Under the pieces are notes generated by a model. That model saw only the letters and a list, made by a program, of their open reading frames with translations, did no database searches and was not told the origin of the DNA. Positions 28,301 to 40,300 of a DNA stretch of 64,000 nt are shown here, piece after piece. Source of the DNA: Gyrodactylus bullatarudis. Taxonomy: Eukaryota > Platyhelminthes > Monogenea > Gyrodactylidea > Gyrodactylidae. The DNA is taken from the NCBI GenBank assembly GCA_012064415.1, contig SSNU01000064.1:367327-431326 (forward strand), given 5' to 3'. The position numbers and the translations under genes are program-made. Numbering within the stretch: position 1 is the stretch's first letter; each line of letters opens with the position of its first letter.

Positions 28301-31300
28301 TTATCACGTATTTTTTTAAAACTCAACAGAATAGCAGATATAAATAAATTGTACAATTTTTCCTGAATCTTTTCATGCATAGTATATATTTATTGCTTTA
28401 AGAACAGATTCAAAATCAAAAGTTGATAATTGTTCCGAGAACTTTTCACACAACCTAATTTCTCGTATCAAGCCTAAAATTTTGAATTTAATTTAAACTC
28501 ACCTTGTCAATACTAAACTTGTTCTTATCAGAATCAACGATTGCTTGAAAAACTTTTACGTGGTGATAATTAGTAAGGAATGGAAAGTCTTTTGTGTCAC
28601 ACCCATCCTTGATTGAAATGTTTTCTAATTGATTTTTAATGCACTCTTTGTAACGATTGGGGTAGAGTCCTTTCGGTAGAACTTGCATCTTTAGGCAATC
28701 CAACTGAAAAATAATCAGTTCAACAATTATTTATCGAAATACACTCCTAAAAAGTGATAATGAAAGTCAATTAAAAAACGAAAAGACATGCGCAAAATTA
28801 TCCAATGATTTTCTCATATCTCAAGTAACTTTTTGTAAGGCATTTTGGGCTATCTAACTGTTCTTATCTTGATATCAACCTAGATAATATGCTGTGTGTT
28901 CGCTTACATGCAGAGCAATTGCATCGGGACCGAGCCACTTGAGCATACTCTTTTTGTGCCGAGGATATGGGTAGACAATCTAAAAAAACAGAGAGTTATG
29001 AATAGGTTTTTTCTATGTATATTGATTAGACAAAAGTTCTGTGCTAAAGAACGATTTGAAACTAACCCTTGGCATGAGGATGTCTGTGCGAATATAAATA
29101 TCCTCCAAGTTCAATGTCTGAGTAAACTCTTGGCTATTGGCTAGACTAGATCGAATCTGGTTCTAAATGGTAAATATTTTCAATTATATTCCAAAGTATG
29201 GATATGCAGTGTATATTGTAGAATAAAAGTTATCGTAATTATGAAATCCAAGTACAGAGCAATGAATAATTCAGAGAGACATAAAAATAATCTCTCCTTT
29301 GAGCAGTGTTCTATTCCTTCACACATCTCTGTAGGGCATCTCAGTGTGGGTGCGATTTAGTCTTGAGAGTGTCAATAAATAGTCAGGTTACACAGAGCGA
29401 AGAACAAAATGAAGTAAATAAATGTAAGGGTTAATTACATTTTTCACTACACTTTTCATCAATTTTACGTTTTTGACCAAATAATTTCTAGAATCTACGT
29501 TTTATTGCATTAAAAAATGAAATATTGTACATTGTATATTCAATATTATTCATTTAACATCTTCATACTTTGATTTCAGTCGTTTCAACCTAGGTTTTTA
29601 AACCCAAATAGCTATTGCTTTCGCTCCTATGGAGAATTATAAATATCGGTCTATTTTTATCGGGAATCTTAATACGTCTCTTCAACTTAAAAGATAAAAA
29701 GAACTTTATAAAGAGAGAAAGGACTGATGAAATCAGTTTCAGAAATTCTTCCACAATCTAATCATTCAACATTTCACAAGAATTTTGAAGAGAACTTGAA
29801 AAATTATTGAATCAAAAAGGCTCGAAAACTTGTAGTCACAAATCAACAAATGAGGGTGAATACTTTGTTAACTATAGTCAAAATAAATCTGGAAAATTTT
29901 CTCTTAATCTTCTCTTATCTTAATTGGAATTTGACTATTGTCAAATGTGTAAAATATGGAAGAAAGTGTAGTCAAAAATGTAATTAACTTTGAATATAAT
30001 AATTTACTATCAATATTACAACAATGATACATTCCAAGAGTACAACAGAAATAGAAATTAAGACAAACTTTTTTGCAGTATTCCTTCCAATCGAGCTTTT
30101 ATTTAAAAGTCAATAATTTTTATTTATACAATTTGAAAATCAATTAAATCAGAATAAACTCAAACACCTAAGGCGTCAAAAGTTCTCAGTAGAAGCAGTA
30201 GTTTAGTCCAAGTAATCTTCTATGTCAATCTACTAACTTTCTAGTCCATCTCTATAAAATAAAATGGACAGGTTTAAAAGACTAGATTGAGAGCCTTTTT
30301 TCCTTATCAGAAAAAAACTTTTAATTCAAGTGTTTTTAGAAAAAAGAAGGCTTTCATTCTTACAACAGTATTCTAGGCATAGATTTTTCAATTCCAATAC
30401 AATTCAATTTTTTATTTTCGTTCGAATTGTGTTAATTCTTTACAAAAATAATTTTTTATTATAATGGCAGTGGTAGTGTCAAAGCTCCAATTTTCGTAGA
30501 AGATTTCTTAAATTTGAAATTAAAATTGCTCTTGAGTAGTTATCGAAGATTTCGAGGCTTTTGATAGAAATAATTGATCCATATGACTTATTTCACTATA
30601 TTGGCAATGATTAGGAATTAAATATTTTAGCTTCAATCATGAAACAAATGGCCAAATTAAATTCAATAAATTTTCAACCTGTTAGTTTATTTAAGATCGA
30701 ACAAGATCGTTTATTTCATACAGTTGAGTAGCTTTCACAGTTATGGTACATTTTGAGTTTACAGCTTTAGAAAAAAATGCCTCAAACTTTATCTAGAATT
30801 CGGAGGCATTTCGACTTATATTAATCCAGAATTATTTAAATTCCAACTCAACTGGGTGATTTATTGATCCAACAACGGTAGTATTTTTCTGTTTACTTCT
30901 TCTTTTTCAAAGTTAATACAAGCCGGTGGGCATATTTATCAGGAGAGAAGCAAATCTCGATCGATTATCAATGATGAATGAACGTAGAGGAGTACTCACC
31001 ATAGCTTTGTGAACATTTAGCAGGAATGCATTCATCCAAATTATGGTATCCGAATCAAGATTGATATAGAAAGGGGATATGAAAGCATACAATGTGGCAT
31101 CTTGATCTGTTAATAGGAATATTTTTTAAATTGTACTAAAAATAGCTCAACTACTTCGATAATTATATCACCTTTTAAAGATTAATTTACTCTAAGAAAG
31201 GCATTTACATTGACCAAGAATCTATAGTATACAGAAGATATAAATTTTCCCCGGATCCCTTTCTTATTATTGTGGCCAAAGTTAGTTTATGCTTCTATTT

Positions 31301-34300
31301 TCAAATATTCTTCGATATTTCGAAGGTTTTCTTAAAGATCAGCTGGTTTTTGGACTCAGTAGAAAATGATCTAAAATAAGTTCTATAATAAAATTTAATA
31401 AAACTTTGGTCAGTGAATTCAACATTAGAACGTTCCAACGGTGATTGCCTTCACAAGCCTTCTTCATTGGTAGGAAAAAACTCATCAAAAACAAAATACT
31501 ATTTATATACTTTGATGATATCATCTCTATCAGTTTTGTCCAATCAGATAAGAGAAAAGTTTAATACAAGAGTTTGACCCATGATATTAAAGCATTGATA
31601 ACCAGAAGAATAGATCTAATTTTTTTAACAGATTTAATTAAATTTTTTTTCAGCAAAAGGCTGAATCCAACACTGCTCATTGTTCACTTCAACGATATTT
31701 CCATTAAAAGTATCATTAATGCCAATTTCAAGAGCTTCATGAATTAGCCTCTTCCTGAAGGTTTTTTAATCTCTTCAAAATTGATTTTTGTGAAAGTGTT
31801 GTTAAATATGTGATTCATTATCATTTCTTAAAATACTATTTTTATATTGTTTGATTCTTGTTTCAAAACTTTTACCAGTTTGACCAATACTACTTTTATT
31901 TAGGGTTCTGAACCCATTTAAGCCTTTCAAACGAAAAATCGTTTAACCAATAAAAATGATAGAATTCCAGAACTCTGATTAGTTAACAAAATATAATCCA
32001 ATAGAATTTCAGTAACATGAAAAAATTTTATTGTTAGATTCTAAACTCATGTGGAAGGTTAGAGAACAACAAGCGTAAATTTGAGTGATAAACGTTGTAT
32101 TTCGCCGGGTCTCTTCAGACTCTACCCCGGTTAACATATAAATACTATTACAATGCTCTATTTGGGACCTTCCATTGGTTCATTTTGGCTTCGCAACTTC
32201 TTTCAGAAGGGTGGAGAGCTTGCTGTGAAATTCATCTCTTGATCTGCTAATTACTTTTGCCTTTTGAGAAAGTTGTCAATTTGTAACTGCCCACTATACC
32301 TTTTTCGTTTTCTTTTGGTTGTTGAGCAGTTTTTCCTTTGACTGGTAATTTGATTATCAACTATTGTTGACTTCTCACTGGTTTCACATTTTGCCAATTC
32401 TGTAATAGTTGCTGGGGCTGTACACTGGATTTGAGAGAGAAGATTATCAGCTTTAGCTAACGTCTCATTGATTTCAGTTTCTTTTTCTGTCTCAATTTTT
32501 GTAGAGCACTGAGTAAGAGTTCCAACATATAGACTTAGAATTCTTCCGATCTTGGCAATCTGCTTGCTCTTGATGTGGACATCACGACCTTTGAATCCTA
32601 ATTTATATGCAAGTTCCTTGTGGACACATAGATTTGGTTTGAGCTTGGTGATGAAATGGCTCTCAGCGCAGCTCAAATTTGCTTGTCTGGTCTTGCTCGA
32701 TTTAGTTGGATTGACCTGGTATAAGATTTTGAAGTTCGACGCATCTGCGGAGTGACCTGTTGCCTCTAGATAGTGTTGAACTGCATTGTTATGTTTTGGC
32801 CTGAGGTGTTCTCTTACTCTCTCTCCAAGTGATCGGGTCGTTTGTCCAACATATGAAATTCCACATGAGCATTTGAAGTGGTAAATAACCCCTTTCTTTT
32901 TCAGCTTTGGGATTTGATCTTTATTGCGGCCGTTGATTAGTTTGGACGTCCTTTGGATGAGTTTGAGCTTCCTACCTGGAAATGTTCGCTTAGTTATATT
33001 CGACAGTTTGTTGTTCAAAATAGCCTTGCTTGCATCTCCTTTGAAAGGAAGTACTAGATACAAAGGTTGGTCATTATCATCTTCTTCCTTCGGCTTGTCC
33101 TTTGGGTGAGAGTGTTTTTCGATAAAGTTCTCCGGGTATCCGTCGCGCTTCAGAAGGTCTTTCAGTTTCTTCCTCTCTTCCTGTACGAATTCAGCCGAGA
33201 CTAACCGATCAATGCTCAGAAAAGCATTGCTAACCACACTCTTTTTTGTTTCTATAGGCGAAAAACTATGGAAAGGCAAAAACTGGGTCGGGGTTGTTGT
33301 CTTTCGATGAATCCTCGTGATTGCTCTCGGGCCATCTCGCGAAATTTCAAGATCAAGGAAACTCAGCTTCCCTTCAATCTCTATTTCATTGGTGAAGTTT
33401 ACATTGGGATGGATCATATTCAACATTTGGCTCATTCCTCCGACATCAGCGTCTTTTTCAACCACTAGGAATGTGTCATCAAGGTATCTGAGGTATAATC
33501 TGGAACTACTGATCATCTGCAGCATTGGTTCCGTTCAAGGGATGCTAGAAACATATCAGCGAGGAGTGGGCCTACTGGACTTCCCATTGCGACTCCATCA
33601 ACCTGCTTGTAGTATAGCCCTCCAAATTTGAAATCGATATTGACGACCGTCATGTATATGAGATCTTTGACTATTTCCGGCGGGACACTACTCAATTTTA
33701 CGCTTGTTGTTCTCTAACCTTCCACATGAGTTTAGAATCTAACAATAATATTCTTGATGAGGTTCGACAATATTATCGTACAAATGAAAAAATTTTGTTA
33801 TTCCTACTGGCTCTATCTGAATGGGTACAAAGGGTTCAGAACGCTACTTTTATTACAGCTAGCCTTTAATTTATACTATAACCATCAAGATTATTAGTAT
33901 CAGTCAAACTAGTCTATATAAACCATTCGAATTCATCAGTACAGTAGTAGACCTTGATAGATTTTGATGATTTTTATCAAGCATGCGAAGTATTTTGAAA
34001 AAAAAATGGACAAAAATTCATGATTTGAATTGAATTCAAATGAATTTTGTTATGCTCAGGTAAAAATGGACATATTCACTCCTGGTAGAGGATAGAGTAG
34101 ACTAGATCTGAATTTCATTCACTCCAATCTACTCTTCTTCTGCTGTGCGTTGTCAATGCTGATTGAGAAGAAGAATTGTAAAAAATCGATAAAATTAAAG
34201 CTTATCTCATCCTCAGAGATTAAAATGAGAGATAAAAAAGATCAAAGAACATATCGAACTAATACATTGCATCTTGGTTGTTGATTGACTTTTCTACACT

Positions 34301-37300
34301 GACATTACCACGTATCCCTTCGAAAATAAGATATCATTGATCATTTTTGTGAATTTTCTCTGAGTATGGACTTTATGAATACAGTCGTTTGGATAGTTGA
34401 ATCAATTTATATATGAGATTGAGAAGTAATTCAATTCATTTTCAATTGCATCTCAAAGTGGTCACTGTTCAGTCGAAAAACAAGCCAGAAGACAACATAG
34501 TCAGGTAACAAGAGAACAACGTTATAGTCAATAACTTAAAAATTCCTCAAACCTTTGACAACCGAAAACCGATCGTAACCCATGATGAATGAAAGAGATA
34601 TTTTTCACAACTAGCATATTTTAAATATAGATCCTGAACATTTACTATAAATCCTAACATAGCATCAGGACAGCAACCCAAGAAAAATATTATAATATTA
34701 TATAATATCTTCAATTTTTAATAGTATATGTATTGAAGAAAGTGTATTTAAAAAAGAAATCCTAAGCTTTTTCTAGAATTGTGGGTATGCAAGGAACATT
34801 TTAAATGATTTTCAATTATTTCACCAATTTTAGCTGATAATAAGACTTCTTCAGGACAAAAAAATAAAACCAAATCCATCAATAAGCTAAATAATTTCTA
34901 CGATACAGAGAAAAAATTATTTCTAGATTCATTAAAAATGGATTTTTCGAATTTTTAATGAAAATAATTTAAATTAAATGATAACTGCTATAATCTATGG
35001 GATATGTTTCGAATTGGAAAATATAGAATTGACATACTTCGTTTAGATGAGGATGTACTGTTGTTGGAATTGTTATTGTTATTCATTTTTGCTTCGTTAC
35101 TAACGGAAGAATATATTTCAGTGAAATCAATACTTATGAGATCGGATGTATCTGGGAAACGATGTAATGCTGAGTCTGATCCAAAGAAATTTCCTATCAA
35201 GAGAAATGATTACAATATTAAAAATACAATCTTCATAAAAAATGATCTTGAACTGGGGGGGATAGGACTTGTTGATTGCTCAAACTTATTCTTTGAATTA
35301 AAGTTACTCAACAGTAATAAATCATTATCACACTTGAACTTGCGTTAGTATCAATCAAGAAGAGAAACTGGATTTGTCAATTAAAGCTTAACACATTCAG
35401 TAGCTCAAAAAAAATTCGAGATTGTTTTTTTTGTTTTTTACTACTATACCTAATTGACATTTGAATCAATGTTAAATAAACTGACAGTACACGAATGAGT
35501 TTAAGAAGGAAATTCCATTTTATCTCTAGCTTAAGTAGACAAAGGTATCTAAATCTTCAATAAAGCAGGTTCAAATATAGCAATTTCGTTTTTCTTATAC
35601 TAAATCTAATAGTTTACAGATTTCTTTTGAAGTCTAAGGAAAACTGTATGAATTTTTAGATTTTAAACTGAAATTAGTGTAAATTAAACCAATTTTACAA
35701 GCTTTCGTATAAGTTCATTTGGACAGTTCGCTCTAGATGAATTCTTGATCGATTTGAATTACTGATTACTAGGGCCTCAAAAAGTACTGTATTTGGTCTA
35801 TTTTCACTCACTAGACAAAGGACTGGCTGAGTTTTGATTTATCCTTAGAATTTAAAATTTCAACTAAAAGGATTTAGTTTGTAAATTATGCGCTATATAA
35901 CAGTTCGATGGGGGTTTTAATAAAAAAATTCGAACAAAAATCAGAATTTTTGATCACACAAGATTTACAGTACTCATTTCCACTCAAAATCTCTTAAATT
36001 TTCACCTGAGTACTTTTTTCTACGTATTTTTTATTTTATTTGGTACTATTTTTGAGGCCCTAGTAATCAATTATTAGGTTGAAGAGTAGGCTGGGATAAA
36101 ATTCAGAAAATTGATGATGAGCAAACTACTCATTTTCTGCACGAATTATTCAACTCACCTCTGAATAGAGGATTGGATTTTCCACCTGTATTTTAACAAG
36201 AGAGTTTCTTTCATGTCATATACTTTTTTACAGAAGCTTACAAAATAAGTGGCATTTTATCAGATAAAAATACAGGTGAGGGGTCAAATAGATGAAGTCG
36301 AAAAAATTAATGGTAAAATCATCTGTTATTTTATGCATAGAAATTCCTGAGTGTGAATAATAAACTATCGAACAAGAATTACACAACCGTTTGGGCATTT
36401 AGTACAATTCCTCCATCTCTTTAATTGCGCTTTCCATGTGAGTCATTGTGGCGTGGTAGGATGATTCGAAACGTGATTTTGAAATTAATTCAACTCATGA
36501 AATTTTTAAAATTTTCTCTTAGTTCATAATAAAAAAAATTCCATCATGATGAAAAATTGAATACTGAAGTAATTTTTCGTGCTCTTTCTAATGATAATAA
36601 AATCATTAACCAAAGATGACCAAAAAACAAACTCCTCGTAAAAGTGACGCACAAAATTTTTAACATCTCAATCTAGAAATAATTTAATTCTATAAATTAA
36701 TTGACTTCAGATCAATTTGTCTTAGTTATTCATAACATGCACCATAAAGTTAACAAATTTGATGTACTTGGATTTCATTGGTTGACAGTTTCTCACCCTC
36801 CCATTGGTTCGAAATAAGGCTGATTTAGGTATATACTGGTCGACACTTTGAATATTTTAAACTATTTAAAATGATAAATTTTTCAAATCAAGACCATTTG
36901 ATACATTATAAAATTCTCTATCAGTTGATATCTGAATGAATTTTTTTACCTTTTCATCTTTCCCTGTACAAGTAAAAATACTATTTTTCATTGAAGTTGA
37001 AAACGAACTAATATGTGAAACACTTTATATTAACCCAAAAATTCACTTTTTTTCTATAACATCGAAACATCTTTTATTCATGGAATTAATGAATGGTTTT
37101 ATATCATTTTCAGTTAATTCTGACGACTTTTTTATAATTTCTCATCTAAGTTCATGGACATTTTCAAATTGCCTCCCATTTGAATAAACTCTTTGAGATA
37201 GAAGTCCCCATAGGTTTTCTATTGGGTTAAGGTCTGGACTTCGGTGTGGCTAATCAATAAAATCAATCTCATTGTAATTTAGCCATTCAATTGTCGATTT

Positions 37301-40300
37301 TGATGTATGGCATGGAGCATTGTCTTGTTGAAATACAAGATTATCATCTTTAAACTCATTTTTGAATGATAAAATAGAATCAATCAGAATATCCTGCTAT
37401 TTTTCTGAGTTTAATTTCCATCAACAATGACTATAGGTAAGGTTCCTTTAGAATAAATCGATCCCCATTCCATAATCGAAGCTCCACCGTGTACGCGATT
37501 CAGTATGTTCTTAGTAACGTCCCCTTATGGACACCAATAATAAATTAAACCATCAGGCCCATCCAAATTAAACCTTTTCTCATCAGTAAATAAGACATTT
37601 TCATATTTTTTTACATATTTTTGAATGGTTCTTAAAATTAGACTCAGACCTAGCTTTGCTTTAGTCTAGTTGCAGTTCATAAAGTTTTTAGTAAGGAGTC
37701 TTTTGATCTGTTCTCTCTAAATGTTTGTAATTTTTGGTTTTCGGCCAGGCTTTTTTGAACTTTTATTTTAGGTTTTCTTGTTAATAATTCTTGGATCTTA
37801 GTGAGATTTCTCTATCTGAAATCGCCTTGAGTTCCTAACAATTGAAGCGACAATTATGATGGTACATCTTTCAGAAAGTCGATGTTTTTCGTGGTATATT
37901 CTCAAACTAGCTCATGAAATTATGAAATATAAACTTCCAACAGATTTCTTAAACAACTATGTTAGTATATATAGAATAGCAAAAGTGGTTCACATTTTAG
38001 TTCACATATTACTTCAATGAAAAATAGTATTTCTACTTGTAGAGGAAAAAATGAAAAAGTAAAAAATTCATTCAGATATCAATTGATAGAGAATTTTATA
38101 ATGTCTTTATTTGAAAAATTTATCATTTTAAATAAGTCCACAGTTTAAAATATTCAAAGTGTTTCACATATTAATTCGACTAGTATATAACCAAGGCGTA
38201 AAGGACGGTTAAAGGAGAATGTGAAAGAAAACAGGTTCTTCACCTGTATATGGATTAATATTCAGTATTCTCGCGAAAGAGAATTGTGATCTTAGTTTAA
38301 GAAATGGAAAAAGTTAGTCGGATCTGAAGGGAAGCAACAGAATCTTAGTTTTGGGAATCTGTTTTTTCTAATAAATGATACTTTAATAACTACATACCAG
38401 AATAAATTGAGCTAGACAGGATGCTTTCTGCTTCCATTTTCTGATTCACTGACAAATTCTCTCGTCCAGTAATTGGACAGGATATATTCTTACGGCCAGG
38501 ATAATTTACATAGCTTATGGAAAAGTTGGAAATGCGCAAATAACTTATATTCTCCATGATAATAAGGTTAGGATCCTCTGATATATAATTAGGTACAAGA
38601 TCCTGGAGAGATTCCAACCAAATACCACGTCGGTCATAGAGCTCTGAGTAGTTTTTGAAGCCCTTCCGAGATGTATCTAAAGAAGGAAGGAGATAAAATT
38701 AATTTTATTCTTCATTTTCTGACTTGTATTTTTCAATGAATTTTGCCAGGATAAATTTTAACCTTTTCGAGTAAATTTCGATGAAAATACGATTAAAATT
38801 AATTATTTTTGCATATCAGAACACATAGATTTGCCTGAACTAGATTTTTCTTATTTTTATTTTTTACTTCTCAGAAGCGTTGAATGATTTATAACTCAGC
38901 AAAGCTTTGTGGACTGGCTGTAAGAAAGAGAAATCTACAAGAAAATCTACATAAATCTTTTTAACAAATCCTTCTAGAGGTGATCAATAAGCATCAAATA
39001 AGCCTAGCAAAATGAAATTGCATTAACGAAGTTTCCAATGAGTTCATGAGATTTGAGAATATTTCTCTGGCACTCTTTTAATCTTAAGAATTAGTCTTAA
39101 CCCTCTGGTACCTATTTGATTGTGTGAGACCAGATGTTGAAATTATCCAAATTCAGGAAATATCTTTTTTTTGCGGAGTTTGACAATCTAGTATTGCAAT
39201 TTTGTGTAATTTAAATTTATAAAAATATTTTTTCCCAAGAAATATCCTTATAAGAAGTATCTAATTAAAGTATCTAATCAAACAGAGAGAAACTAGTACA
39301 CGTATCATTGCATTTTTTGTTAAAAATAGTAAAAAGTGAATTTCGAAATCGATCTTTCTACTTTTGAAATAGAAAAAATATTATATTTCCGCTCAGGCAA
39401 GAAAAAACTTTCCTTTCCTTTTATTTCAGACAGATTGTAAATATTTGATAATTTCATACCTGTTTTCCCTGCCTAAATGTAATATGAAAGCTCAAATTTA
39501 TGCTCTATGATGATATTGTTGGTCAGTTTCTCTCTAAACTAAATAATACAATAATAATAAATCTACACATGGATGAATCTGATTGGTAGAACGAAACAAG
39601 TATCGTGATTAGGGGTCAAAAATCAAAACTGAATTATATTAAAGTTGGAATTGAACATAATTTAGATTCTCTCAACTTTTAAAATCACTTATTGTGTCAA
39701 ATTCTTGATTCTACTTAGCTAATTAATATGAAGATGAGATTTTACAAAAAACTACAGATAGCCAGGAAAAAAAAATTTGAATTAGCCCACGATTTGTTGA
39801 AATAAAAATGTTTTCTGAAAAAATTGAATCTCAAAATCAGGCCATTTTACAAATTTCGAAAATGCCCCAATTTCCCCCTGTTTCAATCTTTGAACTCAAA
39901 ATTTTTATCGATTTCAAAGATAAACATCATTAGACAAAAAATTCGAATTCACCTAAAAGAGTTCACAGAAATTCGTCATCATTGAGGGAAATCGAACCAT
40001 TTGAATTTTTTGATTATCACGAAGGAAAATTGCTTCAGATCTTCAAATTTCTCATATTTCATTAACTTCTCATAAATCTATACTCTTTTAGTCGATTTGA
40101 ATTAAAAAGGAGTTCTACACTTGTAATTTGAATGACTTTTTCCTTAGATATCCTCTATATTCTACACATCAATCGTATTAAAATGGAATTTTTCTTTTTT
40201 TAGTTTTATTGATTACTAATCAATGATTAGTAAATAAGTTCCTTTCTTTCACTGTAAACAATCTAATTTAACCCTGTTTTTTTCTACAAAATTAATTACT

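Larger units (their letters stand above)
32010..33790 (-). mobile_element. Penelope-like element with inverted 3' segment at its 5' end
   Basis: The minus-strand element reads RT fragment, GIY-YIG, stop at 32251, then a 3' region with a hammerhead ribozyme (32083-32122). A 52-nt segment of that 3' region (32028-32079) is present again, inverted and apparently identical, at 33697-33748, just upstream of the truncated RT. Homology between the two begins at 33690, directly after the RT frame. PLEs often carry such rearranged terminal segments (pseudo-LTRs). Confidence 0.82.

Noticed and set aside
33748..33800. TTGATGAGGTTCGAC, a hammerhead-like string
   Set aside because: No GAAA box at the right spacing and no closing stems; not a ribozyme.
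35004..35348. 114-aa plus-strand frame (candidate exon or gene)
   Set aside because: Simple composition, overlaps an equally long frame on the other strand, no domain or splice support.
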